Positions 9,806-18,258 are shown, numbered from the stretch's first letter. The stretch: 64,000 nt of DNA from Svornostia abyssi (GCA_024666565.1 CP088295.1:2542001-2606000); one strand, 5' to 3'. Notes: generated by a model not told the origin, from the sequence alone. Translations and numbers: made by a program.

Positions 9806-10099
9806 TCAGGCGGGGTGGCCTGAACGTCGCCGCAGTGTGACCGCGAGCCCGGCGCCCAGGGCGAACACCAGCAGCGTCCCGGCGAGGCCGGCGGCGGCGG
9901 TCGCCGCCTTCTCATCGGTCACGCCCGGGAACGCGTAGTCGGCCACGGGCGCGGCATGGGACGTCCCCGCGCCGGTGAACCCGTGGTCCTCCGCCACCCG
10001 CTCCAGCCCGTCTGGCTGCGGAGAGGCGAACGGCGACACCGCGGCGCCGAGCCCGATCGCCACCGCGAGCGCCAGCCCGACGAAGACGCCGAGCCTCAC
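9806..10099 (-). CDS. PDGLE-domain protein, CbiN-like component of Co/Ni uptake
   Basis: A 97-residue protein with two transmembrane helices (residues about 3-22 and 68-90) flanking a periplasmic loop with the signature PDGLERVAEDHGF. PDGLE proteins replace CbiN in many energy-coupling-factor cobalt/nickel transporters and are needed with CbiM for metal uptake. It overlaps the cbiM stop by 4 nt, so the two are co-translated. No CbiQ or CbiO gene is next to it, so the energising module must be elsewhere if it exists. Confidence 0.85.
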   Translation of the reverse strand: MRLGVFVGLALAVAIGLGAAVSPFASPQPDGLERVAEDHGFTGAGTSHAAPVADYAFPGVTDEKAATAAAGLAGTLLVFALGAGLAVTLRRRSGHPA

Positions 10100-10746
10100 G
10101 ACGGCACCGGCGCGGCGCGGCGCCCCCCGACGAGGTCCGGCCGCACGGCGAGGACGGTCGCGACGACCGCCACGGTGATCACGGCCTCACCGACTCCGAT
10201 CAGCGCGTGGACGCCGAGCATCGAGGGCAGCACGGTCGTCAGGCCGATCGTGCCCGACGCGGCGAGCTCCGCCGACGTCGCGGTGGCCGCGGCCATGACC
10301 GAGACCCACGATGCGACGGCGGCGACACCCAGCAGACCGGCGGTCCGCTCGCGCAGCGCGCCGGCGCCGGTGAGCATCGCCTGGGTGACGAGGGCCCCGA
10401 GCACGGCCATGTTCAGCACGTTGGCGCCCAGGACCGCGATGCCGCCATCGGCGAACGCCACGGCCTGCACGCCGAGGACGAGGGCGACGACGAGCATGCC
10501 GAGCCACGGCCCGAGCAGGACGGTGGCCAGGGCGGCGCCGAGCAGATGGCCGCTCGTCCCGCCGGCGATGGGGAAGTTCACCATCTGCGATGCGAAGACG
10601 AGGGCGGCGGTCGCGCCGAGGAGGGGCGCGCGGCGCTCGTCGAGTTCGTCACGCGCGCGGGACGCCGCGTAGCCGATGGCGCCGGCGGCCGCGACGCTTG
10701 TCACGGCGCAGACCTCGCTGCTGAGAAAACCGTCAGGGATGTGCAT
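10096..10746 (-). CDS. cbiM: cobalt/nickel ECF transporter S component CbiM
   Basis: A 216-residue polytopic membrane protein beginning MHIPDGFLSSEV, the invariant CbiM/NikM start in which Met1, His2 and a following His create the metal site; the N-terminus is processed or exposed outside. Further motifs are FPIAGGTSGHLLGA and VFADGGIAVLGANVLNMA-like helices, which are family-diagnostic. It carries Co2+ or Ni2+ across the membrane. The start overlaps the 3' end of the Fur-family gene, so regulator, CbiM and PDGLE form one leftward unit. No cobalamin riboswitch can lie directly in front because that space is coding. Confidence 0.92.
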   Translation of the reverse strand: MHIPDGFLSSEVCAVTSVAAAGAIGYAASRARDELDERRAPLLGATAALVFASQMVNFPIAGGTSGHLLGAALATVLLGPWLGMLVVALVLGVQAVAFADGGIAVLGANVLNMAVLGALVTQAMLTGAGALRERTAGLLGVAAVASWVSVMAAATATSAELAASGTIGLTTVLPSMLGVHALIGVGEAVITVAVVATVLAVRPDLVGGRRAAPVPS

Positions 10747-11215
10747 GGTGAGGTGCTCCGGGTCCTGTGGTGGTCGTGCACGCCGGGCAGAGCCCGGCGA
10801 GCGGGAAGTGGCTGAACCGCGCCTGCCAGCCGAACGCCGCGCGCACGGCGGCGCGCACGCCGTCCATCCGTTCGGGCTCGACGGCGAGGTGCGCACCGCA
10901 GCCGTCGCACACGAGGTGCTCGCGCTCCGGTGCTCCTGCGAGGGCGTACCGCCCCGGCCCGTGGCCGAGGTGCATGTGGCGGACGAGCCCCACGGCCTCG
11001 AGCGTCTCGAGATTGCGGTAGACCGACGTGAGGTCGCAGCGCCCGCCGAGGGTGCCGGCGAGCTCGTCTGCGGTGACCGGCCGTTCGGCGGCCAGGAGCG
11101 CGTCGATGACCAGGCGACGCGCGCCGGTGACCCGCAGCCCGTGCGCGTGCAGGACGTCCACCGCGGCGCCGAGATCGGCGACGGGGACGGGCGGCACGAG
11201 CGGGGCGACGGTCAC
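10733..11215 (-). CDS. Fur-family metalloregulator (Zur/Nur-like)
   Basis: A 160-residue Fur-family repressor. The winged helix covers about residues 20-85 (RVTGARRLVIDALLAAERPVT, then DLTSVYRNLETLEAVGLVRH), and the regulatory and structural metal sites include HLVCDGCGAH and the C-terminal CPAC pair that forms the Cys4 zinc site. A histidine-rich tail (GAPHHAHP) follows. Because cbiM and the PDGLE gene follow in the same transcript, nickel or cobalt (Nur-like) or zinc (Zur-like) sensing is likely; the sequence alone does not decide. The direct repeats upstream (11263-11293) are candidate operators. Confidence 0.88.
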   Translation of the reverse strand: MTVAPLVPPVPVADLGAAVDVLHAHGLRVTGARRLVIDALLAAERPVTADELAGTLGGRCDLTSVYRNLETLEAVGLVRHMHLGHGPGRYALAGAPEREHLVCDGCGAHLAVEPERMDGVRAAVRAAFGWQARFSHFPLAGLCPACTTTTGPGAPHHAHP

Positions 11216-11262
11216 GGAGCGCGACGCTAGCCCAGCTGCAAGGAGGTGGCAATAGGCTGGGT

Positions 11263-11293
11263 GGGGTGATTCACGCGCGCCCGGGGTGATTCA
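11263..11293. promoter_or_regulatory. direct repeat pair ggggtgattca, candidate operator
   Basis: The 11-mer ggggtgattca occurs at 11263-11273 and again at 11283-11293, a period of exactly 20 bp or about two helical turns. It lies in the 136-nt gap between the divergent Fur-family and DUF5666 genes. Phased direct repeats in a divergent promoter commonly bind a dimeric regulator on one face. It does not look like the canonical Zur or Fur palindrome, so the binder is unknown. Confidence 0.4.
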
Positions 11294-11351
11294 GGTGAGC
11301 GCCAACGCGCCAGTGTTGTGACGCGGCGCTCTGGGGGCGGTCATCACAGGC

Positions 11352-12134
11352 ATGAGCATGAGAACAACCATCCACACCATGTGTGCCGCGCTGATCGCGC
11401 TGACCGTTGCGGTCGCGCCGGCGCAGGCCAAGAGCGGCGGCCCGAGCGGCAGCGGCCACGGCGTCGTGCTCGCCCACGCCGACGCCGACACCTTCGTCTA
11501 CGCCAACCACGGCGGAGAGCTGCGCGCCGTCGACACGGCGACACTGCCGGCCGTCGGCAGCGTCGTGAAGGTCAAGGCGCGCCGCGGTGTCGCCAAGCGC
11601 ATCCGCGTCGTCGGCACGGCGACGAAGGCCCGCGTCCAGGGGCTCGTCACCACGAGCGCCGCCGATCGTTTCACCGTCACCGGCAAGAAGGACGACGACG
11701 CGGCCGTGTCGATCCTGTTCGCGGCGCCCGTCACCGCTCCGGCGATCGGTCGTCGCGTGAAGGTCTCCGTCACCATCGCCGGCGCGGACCTCACCGCCAC
11801 GAGCGTGAAGCTCAAGGGCCGCGGCGGCCTTGAGGTCGAGGGCCAGATCACGGCCATCGACCCCGCAGCCCGCACGCTGACGCTGACGCCCGAGGGCGGC
11901 GGCACCCCGGTGATCGTCGCGGTGCCGGTCTCGTTCGACCTCGCGAAGTTCACCGTCGGGCAGAAGGTCGAGCTCAAGGTGCTCCTGCTCGTCGACGGGA
12001 CCTACGTCCTGCAGCAGGCGAAGGAGGACGATGGAGACGATGACGACAAGAGCGACGACGATCGCCGCGGAGGTCGCGACGACGACGACGAAGACGACGA
12101 TCGCAAGGGCCGTGGTCACGGCCACGACGACTAG
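11352..12134 (+). CDS. secreted DUF5666-like protein with acidic tail
   Basis: A 260-residue exported protein: signal peptide of about 26 residues ending AQA-KS, three repeated small beta (OB-like) units (LRAVDTATLPAVGSVVKVKARRG, then GRRVKVSVTIAG, then KFTVGQKVELKVLLLVDG), and a final 45 residues almost wholly D, E, K, R, G and H. The beta repeats resemble DUF5666. The tail suggests cation or polyphosphate binding, or simply a disordered solubility tail. It is followed 27 nt later by the ECF sigma gene, so the two may be co-transcribed. Function unknown. Confidence 0.7.
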   Translation: MSMRTTIHTMCAALIALTVAVAPAQAKSGGPSGSGHGVVLAHADADTFVYANHGGELRAVDTATLPAVGSVVKVKARRGVAKRIRVVGTATKARVQGLVTTSAADRFTVTGKKDDDAAVSILFAAPVTAPAIGRRVKVSVTIAGADLTATSVKLKGRGGLEVEGQITAIDPAARTLTLTPEGGGTPVIVAVPVSFDLAKFTVGQKVELKVLLLVDGTYVLQQAKEDDGDDDDKSDDDRRGGRDDDDEDDDRKGRGHGHDD

Positions 12135-12161
12135 CCGACGCACGGTGGCGGAGGCCCGCTG

Positions 12162-13500
12162 ATGGCCGGCCTGCTGGCCACCGCGCTGCTGCGCACGCAG
12201 GACGACGAGCGCCTCGCGGCGCTCGCCTCCGCCGGCCACGCCGGCGCCTTCGACGTGCTCGTGTCCCGCCACGCGCGGACGCTGCACGCCGTCGCGCGCC
12301 GCGTCGCCGGGCCGGACGCCGCCGACGACGTGACGCAGCAGGCGCTGCTGCGCGCCTGGGCGGCGATCTCCGGCGGCGCACAGGTGCAGCACCCAAGCGG
12401 GTGGCTGCACCGGATCGTGAGAACGACCGCCATCGACGCTCACCACGCCATGCCCGACGACACCGAACTTCCCGACGACGTCGCCGCCGACCTCGATCTG
12501 CCCGCCGAGGTCCAGCAGCGCATCGACGTCCGCCAGGCACTCGCGCTGCTCGCCGCGCTGCCGGAGGAGCAGCGCACGGCGGTGCTCGCGGCGGTGCAGG
12601 GCCGGACCAGCGCGGACGTCGCCGACGAGCTCGGCATGAGCGAGGGCGCGGTGCGCCAGCTCGCCTACCGGGCGCGCACGGGGCTGCGCGCGGCGATGAC
12701 GGCGGTGACGCCGTACCCGCTCGCCGTGTGGGCGGCACAGCGGATGGGGGAGGGCGCGGCGGTCGCGGCGGAGGCCGTCGGCGCCCGGCGGCAGCGTGCT
12801 GGGCGGCGCGCTGCTCGCCAAGGCCGGGGCGACCGTGGTGGTGTCGGGTGCCGTGATCGCGGGGGTCACGCTGCCTGACACGCCACGGGAGGACCGGTCG
12901 CGCAGCGAGGAGCCGGCGGCGGCCGCGGTGGCGCCCGCGCCGCCGCCGGCCCCGCCGCCGACGCAGTTCGCCGCGGTGTCGGCGGGCGTGGGGTCGGCGT
13001 TCTCGGCGGCTGGGGTGCCCGCGCGCTCCGAGGCGTCGCGGCGAGAGGACCGCGCCGAGCGCAGCGAGCGTGCGGAACGCTCGACCGGCAAGGACGAGCG
13101 CCGCGACCGCGATCGCCGCGACGACGACGATGATGCGGTCGCGCCCACCACCGGTGACGACCGCGACAACGGTGAGCGGCGCCGCCCGGGCCGCGACCGC
13201 GGCGACAACGACGATCGGCGTGACCCCAGACCCGAGCGGTCCGGCCGGTCCGACGATGACGTGGGATCGGGGCGCCGCGGCAAGAAGGAGACGGAAGCTG
13301 TCGCGCCGGCGGCGGTGGAGGTCGACGAGGACGAGGGACCGTCGGGCGGGCACGAGAAGGGCGGAGGCGATCGCGGAGGCGGCGACGAGTCCGCGCGCGA
13401 GGAGCAGCCGGCGGCCGAGCCCGTGGAGGCCACCGATGACGTGGCCGACGCAGGCGACACGTCGCTCGGCGGCGGCTCGGGCAACCACGACGACGACTGA
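12162..13500 (+). CDS. ECF sigma factor with C-terminal membrane anchor and charged extracytoplasmic domain, frameshifted
   Basis: Residues about 1-185 are an ECF sigma-70 factor: region 2 (FDVLVSRHARTLHAVARRVAG, then DVTQQALLRAWAAI) and region 4 (LPEEQRTAVLAAVQGRTSADVADELGMSEGAVRQ). Removing one C at 12782-12784 extends it through a hydrophobic segment (GALLAKAGATVVVSGAVIAGV) that reads as a transmembrane helix, then a long Pro/Ala-rich and D/E/R/K-rich tail of about 200 residues. Such tails replace a separate anti-sigma factor in some actinobacterial ECF groups and may tether the sigma factor to the membrane. No separate anti-sigma gene follows, which supports this. Confidence 0.8.
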
Positions 13501-13545
13501 CCCAGCCGCCACACTCGTTCCGACCGCTGGGTAGGATCGCGCCGT

Positions 13546-15039
13546 ATGCGATTCGACGAGTACGCCGTCCACGACGGGCTCGGGCTCGCGCAGCTGGTGC
13601 GCGAGGGCGACGTGACCGCGACCGAACTGCTGGAGACCGCCCAGGCGCGAGCCGCCGCGGTCAACCCGCGCATCAACGCGATCGTCCGATGGATGTCGGC
13701 CGAAGCCCAGGCCCGCGCGGTGGCGCCGCTGCCCGGCGCGTTCGGCGGCGTGCCGTTCCTGCTCAAGGACCTGTTCCAGGAGTACGCCGGCGTGACGGCG
13801 TCCGGCGGGTGCCGCGCGCTGGCGAACATCCCCGCCGAGGCGCACGCGACGGTGACCCAGCGCTGGCTCGACGCCGGCCTTGTCCCGTTCGGCCGGACGA
13901 ACACGCCGGAGTTCGGCTCGAAGGCGATCACGGAACCCGACCTGCACGGCCCCTGCCGCAACCCGTGGGACCTGCAGCGCACGCCGGGCGGCTCGTCCGG
14001 TGGTTCCGCGGCCGCCGTCGCCGCGGGGATCGTCCCAGTGGCGGGCGCCAGCGACGGCGGCGGCTCGATCCGCATCCCGGCGGCCTGCTGCGGCCTGTTC
14101 GGCTTGAAGCCGGGGCGCGGGCTCATCCCGAACGGGCCGGCGCTCGGTGAGCCGCTGCAGGGCAGCGCGACGAACGGCGTCCTCTCGCGCTCGGTGCGCG
14201 ACACCGCCGCGATGCTCGACGTCCTCGCCGGCATGGAGCCCACGTCGCCGTTCGCCCCGTGGGTGCCGGACGGCCCGTTCCTCGACGAGGTCGGCCGCGC
14301 TCCGGGGGTGCTGCGGATCGGCGTGCAGACCACCTGCGCCCTGCGGGACACGCTGCACCCGGAGGCGACCCGCGCGGTCGAGGACGCCGCCTCACTGCTC
14401 GCCGAGCTTGGGCACGAGGTCGAGATCGTCCCCGCGCCGGTCGACGAGCGCGCGCTCGCCCGGGACTTCCTGACGACGTGGTTCGTCGAGGGCGCGTACA
14501 TCATCGACGACATCCGCCGACGCACGGGCGCGGGACGTGACGGGTTCGAGCTCGACTCGCGGGTGATGGCCGACCTCGGGCGCGTCACGAGCTCGATCGA
14601 GCACTGCGCGGCGATCGAGCGCCGCCACGACTACGTCACCGCGCTCGCGTCGTTCTTCTCGCGCTTCGACCTCCTGCTCACGCCGACGCTCGCAGAGCCG
14701 CCGGTGCGCGTCGGTTCGCTCGCGACGCCGAAGCCCATGCAGCTCGCCGCGAAGCTCATGCTCGCGCTGCGCGCCACCCGCTTCTCGCACCGGCTGGGCG
14801 TCGTCGAGGACCTGATCGACAAGAACCTGTCGTGGGTGCCGTTCACGCAGCTGGCGAACGTGACGGGGCGCCCCGCGATGAGCGTGCCGCTGCACTGGAC
14901 TGCCGAGGACGTGCCGCTCGGCGTGCAGTTCGTGGCCCCGCTGCGCGGCGAGGCGACGCTGCTGCGTCTGGCCGCCCAGCTCGAGCAGGCGCGGCCCTGG
15001 TCAGACCGCCGGCCGCCGGCGAGTAGACTCGAAGGCTGA
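13546..15039 (+). CDS. amidase signature family amidase
   Basis: A 497-residue amidase-signature enzyme. The catalytic Lys is in PFLLKDLF, the cis-Ser in GASDGGGSIRIPA and the nucleophile region in TPGGSSGGSAAAVAAG, together the complete Ser-cisSer-Lys triad. Length and the C-terminal 'PLGVQFVAP' segment match aryl-acyl amidase / NylA-like amidases rather than GatA, because no GatB or GatC gene is nearby. It hydrolyses amides of small acids; the substrate is unknown. The stop lies 9 nt before the tmRNA 5' end, so this gene reads straight toward ssrA. Confidence 0.9.
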   Translation: MRFDEYAVHDGLGLAQLVREGDVTATELLETAQARAAAVNPRINAIVRWMSAEAQARAVAPLPGAFGGVPFLLKDLFQEYAGVTASGGCRALANIPAEAHATVTQRWLDAGLVPFGRTNTPEFGSKAITEPDLHGPCRNPWDLQRTPGGSSGGSAAAVAAGIVPVAGASDGGGSIRIPAACCGLFGLKPGRGLIPNGPALGEPLQGSATNGVLSRSVRDTAAMLDVLAGMEPTSPFAPWVPDGPFLDEVGRAPGVLRIGVQTTCALRDTLHPEATRAVEDAASLLAELGHEVEIVPAPVDERALARDFLTTWFVEGAYIIDDIRRRTGAGRDGFELDSRVMADLGRVTSSIEHCAAIERRHDYVTALASFFSRFDLLLTPTLAEPPVRVGSLATPKPMQLAAKLMLALRATRFSHRLGVVEDLIDKNLSWVPFTQLANVTGRPAMSVPLHWTAEDVPLGVQFVAPLRGEATLLRLAAQLEQARPWSDRRPPASRLEG

Positions 15040-15048
15040 CATACACCC

Positions 15049-15415
15049 GGGGACGACATGGCTTCGACGTGGTCGGCTCACCCGGGTGGTTGCGAGCCGA
15101 GGTTCCGGGATGGCCTCGTAAATCCCCCGGAAAACCATACGTGCGGACTCTCACGAGTACGCCCTCGCCGCCTAGCACCAGCTAGCTCTGCGAGGTTCTG
15201 GTCCCCGCCAGCCGACGGTGGGACAACCGGAATCATTCACGTCGGCTCACCCCGGAAGGTCCGCTTCCGCCGACCGGGGGACATTTCAGGAGGCTGGTCC
15301 TGAGCAACCCCGCCGGCGAGGCGAGCTCGGGATGAGATCAGAGCGCCGGATACGCTCGTAGACGCCACTCTCGGTGCGACCGCGGACGCGGGTTCGATTC
15401 CCGCCGTCTCCACCA
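15049..15415 (+). ncRNA. ssrA: tmRNA (transfer-messenger RNA)
   Basis: The 5' end GGGGACGACATGGCTTCGAC and 3' end GGTTCGATTCCCGCCGTCTC followed by CACCA give a 7-bp acceptor stem (GGGGACG with CGTCTCC), a T arm (GGTTCGATTCC) and an encoded CCA. The internal reading frame resumes at a GCG codon at 15143 and encodes ADSHEYALAA before TAG (15173-15175); such AL-AA ended tags are typical of actinobacteria. It rescues stalled ribosomes and tags products for proteolysis. Its 3' end is also the insertion target of the island, and the serine integrase gene runs antisense over its 3' half. Confidence 0.96.
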
Positions 15416-17432
15416 ATTTGACGAAGTGTGAACCTCGGCCCCCTTGGGGGTCGGGGTTCTTTCGTTGGCCCCGGTCCGCGGCGGACGCGCCCCCAGGGGC
15501 GGCCTCCGGGGACGGTGGTGGGCTGTCTGGGCGCGGTTCCTTCCACGCCGTCAGGGCCGCGTAGACGGGCGTCAGCTCGGTGGCCTGGATCTCGCCTTCA
15601 TCGCCAATCTCGATGCGCTTGAAGAACGCGTGGTTGAGCAAGCGCCTCTCGAGCGGAGTGCTCGCAAGGTAGGTGGCGTGTGGGGTGCTCGTTCGCCCGA
15701 GTGCCTCGGCGAGCGCTTCGTGCAGGTCCTCGACCTGCGCCTCTGCGCCCTTCAACAACATGGTCACCTGGCTGCGCTCTTGGTGCAGACGTGCCTGCTC
15801 GGTGGCAAGTACCTCGTCGTCTACCAGTCCGCCATAGGACATCTGCACGAGGCGCAGCTGGTTGTCTTGGAGACGCTTGAGCTTGGCGCGGTGGCGTCGG
15901 GCTTCCTTTTCGGCGATCTCCTGCCGTTGTGCTGACTCCTCGCGGACCTCATCCCAGATGCGGTCCCGGACCTGTTCGGTGAGCTGCACCGTGCGGTAGT
16001 GGTCTTCGATTCGTCGCTCGATCTCGGTGACGGAGTAGTGGCGCGTGTTGCACTCCGCGCCTTTGCGTCGGGTCTTGCGGTTGATGCAGCAGAAGTACTC
16101 ATACAGGCCGCCGTTGCCGCGGTGCCTGCCGTAAAGCAGCCGGCCGCCGCACTCGGCGCAGTAGAGCGTTCCGCGCAGGTAGTGCTGATGCTTCGACGGC
16201 CGATCTCCGGCGACCGCACGGGAAGCGAGGATCTCCTGAACCTTGTCGAAGGTGTCGAGATCGACGATCGCGTCGTGGCGGCCCACCACCGTCCGGCCTC
16301 GGTAGGTGACCAGGCCGATGTAGTAGTGGTTCTTGAGCAACTTGTGGACCGTGGTCAGTCGCAGCGGCTCCGGCCCCCGCTTCGGTGTCGGACGACTGCG
16401 GAGCCCTTCCTCTTCGAGCAGCTCGGTCAGCTGGCTGAGAGTCCAAAGCCCGGTGGCGTAGAGGTCGAACGCCCTGGTCACCAGCGGTGCGCGTTCAGGG
16501 TCGACGATGACCGACCGGATGTCGCGTCCGGCGATCAGCTGACGCAGGGGGAGGTATCCGATCGGGGCCTTGAAGGGCGTGCCGCCCAAGCGGTGCTTCT
16601 CGTCGAGTCCCTTGCGAATCTCGGTCGAGAGATTGTTGGAGTAGTACTCGGCGAACGTCGCGAGCATTCCGTGCATCAGCCGGCCCGCGGGGGTCTCGTC
16701 GATGTTCTCGCTGACGGAGACCAGGGTGATGCCCATGCCGAGTAGCTGCTGGTAGAGCGTGGCGTCATCAAGGCGGTTGCGGGCCAGGCGGTCCACCTTG
16801 TGGACGATGAGGTACTTCACGCCGAGCTTCGGCAGCTCGCTCAGCATCGCTTGGAGTACCGGCCGGTCATCGCTGCGCGCGGACTCGGCCCGCTCGATAT
16901 AGGCCTTGGCAACCGACGCGCCCAGTTCACCGGCCTTGCGCTTGCAGGCATCGACCTGTGCGGGGATTGAGTAGCCGTCGCCATCGGTGTCACCGTCGCG
17001 CCCGAGCTGGCCGGTACTCGAAACGCGCGCGTAGACCGCAGCTTGACCTAGCTCGACGTCGTCGCTGACTGCGACCGAGGTGCCGCTCTGGTGCTCGCTG
17101 GCGTAGATCAGCTGTGCGCCCGCGTGCTCGATTCGGGCCTTGAGGTGTTGGTCCAGGGTGAGGCTGCGCGCGAGGTGCGCCGGTCCCGGAACGATGATGT
17201 AGCCGATCTCGCCGGCTTCCAGCGCGGCCATGACTCGGTCGAGTCCGGGACGTTTGGCCGCCAGCCCGGAGATGCGTTCGTCGGTGATCTCCTCACGGAT
17301 CTCCGCTCCCAGGATCGCTGCGGTTTCTAGGCAGGCCTCACGGTCGCGCTGGCGCGAGGCGGCGGTGTTCGGGTCGGACGTGTCGGCGTACCGCTGGTAG
17401 ACGATCGCCGTCTTGGTTGTTGCTGTGCTCAT
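15237..17432 (-). CDS. large serine recombinase (integrase) with tandem resolvase-like domains
   Basis: A 731-codon serine integrase. Residues about 9-112 form a resolvase-like domain in which the catalytic motif has become YQRYAD (A16 where Ser is expected), so it is probably inactive. Residues about 131-270 form a second, intact domain with YARVSS (catalytic S138) and KVDRLARNR. A recombinase domain, a zinc ribbon (CAECGGRL with a later CC and C) and a coiled coil follow. The last 57 or so codons are antisense to the tmRNA, beyond the island boundary, so the native C-terminus in the circular form must differ. A strong aaaggagggttcat ribosome site precedes ATG 17432. Confidence 0.93.
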   Translation of the reverse strand: MSTATTKTAIVYQRYADTSDPNTAASRQRDREACLETAAILGAEIREEITDERISGLAAKRPGLDRVMAALEAGEIGYIIVPGPAHLARSLTLDQHLKARIEHAGAQLIYASEHQSGTSVAVSDDVELGQAAVYARVSSTGQLGRDGDTDGDGYSIPAQVDACKRKAGELGASVAKAYIERAESARSDDRPVLQAMLSELPKLGVKYLIVHKVDRLARNRLDDATLYQQLLGMGITLVSVSENIDETPAGRLMHGMLATFAEYYSNNLSTEIRKGLDEKHRLGGTPFKAPIGYLPLRQLIAGRDIRSVIVDPERAPLVTRAFDLYATGLWTLSQLTELLEEEGLRSRPTPKRGPEPLRLTTVHKLLKNHYYIGLVTYRGRTVVGRHDAIVDLDTFDKVQEILASRAVAGDRPSKHQHYLRGTLYCAECGGRLLYGRHRGNGGLYEYFCCINRKTRRKGAECNTRHYSVTEIERRIEDHYRTVQLTEQVRDRIWDEVREESAQRQEIAEKEARRHRAKLKRLQDNQLRLVQMSYGGLVDDEVLATEQARLHQERSQVTMLLKGAEAQVEDLHEALAEALGRTSTPHATYLASTPLERRLLNHAFFKRIEIGDEGEIQATELTPVYAALTAWKEPRPDSPPPSPEAAPGGASAADRGQRKNPDPQGGRGSHFVKLVETAGIEPASAVAPRVASTSVSGALISSRARLAGGVAQDQPPEMSPGRRKRTFRGEPT
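15430..15463 (+). terminator. Rho-independent terminator of ssrA (left copy)
   Basis: aacctcggcccc pairs with ggggtcggggtt, two 12-nt arms with G-U wobble around a short loop, followed by cttt. It begins 15 nt after the tmRNA CCA. A nearly identical copy stands at 54367-54397. The duplication marks the two ends of the island. Confidence 0.85.
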
Positions 17433-17475
17433 ATGAACCCTCCTTTCGGTTAGTTTTCGTTAAAGCAGTGTCTCG
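17433..17475 (-). promoter_or_regulatory. integrase promoter region with ttaacga repeats
   Basis: Read on the minus strand, the A+T-rich leader of the integrase holds the heptamer ttaacga twice about 17 nt apart, ahead of aaaggaggg at a proper distance from ATG. This could be a promoter with an operator for the element's own regulator. It is much richer in A+T than its surroundings. Confidence 0.35.
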
Positions 17476-17697
17476 TTAAGTTTGCAGACGGTCAATGCTT
17501 TTCGGTGTATTGGAGTTGACAGGCTCCAAGTCGTCTGTTTTGCCGCATCGACGTTGGGCTCCCGCGGCCAGCTCCTGGGCGTTTCGGGCGATCTGGCACC
17601 AGTCCGGCGCAAGCACCGCGACGTCCGCGGCCAGGGCTTCGGCGAGGTCGTAGAGGTGGCTCACCGGCGGGTCCTGGCGGGGTGGCTTTCGGGCCAT
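17476..17697 (-). CDS. small hypothetical protein of the mobilisation operon
   Basis: A 73-residue reading frame with charged ends and a helical middle (LYDLAEALAADVAVLAPDWCQIARNAQELAAGA). It lies 44 nt before the integrase start on the same strand and downstream of a larger co-directional operon, which supports it being real. No ribosome site is obvious and no family is recognised. It might be an excisionase-like accessory protein by position only. Confidence 0.4.
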   Translation of the reverse strand: MARKPPRQDPPVSHLYDLAEALAADVAVLAPDWCQIARNAQELAAGAQRRCGKTDDLEPVNSNTPKSIDRLQT

Positions 17698-17783
17698 GCC
17701 CGGGTCTTACGCGTGATGGACGTGAGTGTTCAAGGTGTGGGGTGGACCGATCCGGCGTCATGCCAGATCGGCCCACAGCTGGC

Positions 17784-18164
17784 TCAGGCCAGCGCGTCGC
17801 GCTTGGCGGCGATCGCCTCCTTCTTGGCCTCGGCGCTGTCCTTGAGCGCCTCGTATTCGGCCTGGGCTTCGAACGCCCGGACCCCGGCTGCTTCGACCTC
17901 GCGGTCGATGCTCTCGATTGCCCGGTCGAGCGCCTCGCGGGCGTCGGCCAGGGCATCCTCGGGCGTGGTCTCGCGCCGCCGCGACCGGCGGGGCCTTTCG
18001 CTGCTCGATGCTTCGCCTCGGCTCGTGTGGGCGTAGTACGCGCCGCGCATCGAGTTGACCGGCTGGTCGTACTCGGCCGCGAGCTGCTTGAACGCGTCGG
18101 CTTTAGTGGAGCCTGCGGCGACGAGCGCTTCGACCTTGGTGTAGACCTCCTCGGCCTTGGTCAT
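17784..18164 (-). CDS. hypothetical protein, HTH-like N-terminus with coiled-coil tail
   Basis: A 126-residue protein. Its first half (KVEALVAAGSTKADAFKQLA, then EYDQPVNSMRGAYYAH) looks like a small helix-turn-helix as found in phage and actinobacterial element proteins. A basic RRSRRRE linker follows, then a long Glu/Ala-rich helix likely to form a coiled coil. The start at 18164 has a good gggaggatcc ribosome site 5-6 nt upstream. It lies between the methylase and the integrase on the same strand. Probably a DNA-binding accessory protein; function unknown. Confidence 0.6.
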   Translation of the reverse strand: MTKAEEVYTKVEALVAAGSTKADAFKQLAAEYDQPVNSMRGAYYAHTSRGEASSSERPRRSRRRETTPEDALADAREALDRAIESIDREVEAAGVRAFEAQAEYEALKDSAEAKKEAIAAKRDALA

Positions 18165-18258
18165 GTGGATCCTCCCTGGATCGTGGATGGCATTGGCGGC
18201 CGGTCCCAGCTCTGGGGGTTGCTGAGACCGGCCGTGGTGCCGTCTACGCGTCGAGGGC

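Noticed and set aside
10700-10760. Possible cobalamin riboswitch in front of cbiM
   Set aside because: The cbiM start lies inside the Fur-family gene, and no B12-box-like sequence is visible, so no leader RNA can be supported.
11271-14588. A 1105-codon minus-strand open frame opposite the sigma factor and amidase genes
   Set aside because: It has Arg/Ser/Pro-rich, low-complexity translation, overlaps two plus-strand genes with clear family motifs, and contains no domain. It is a frame kept open by high G+C.
15286-15546. Minus-strand ORF containing 'GGDGGNRTRVRGRTES' over the tmRNA end
   Set aside because: This peptide is the well-known false translation of an antisense tRNA/tmRNA T-arm, not a protein.
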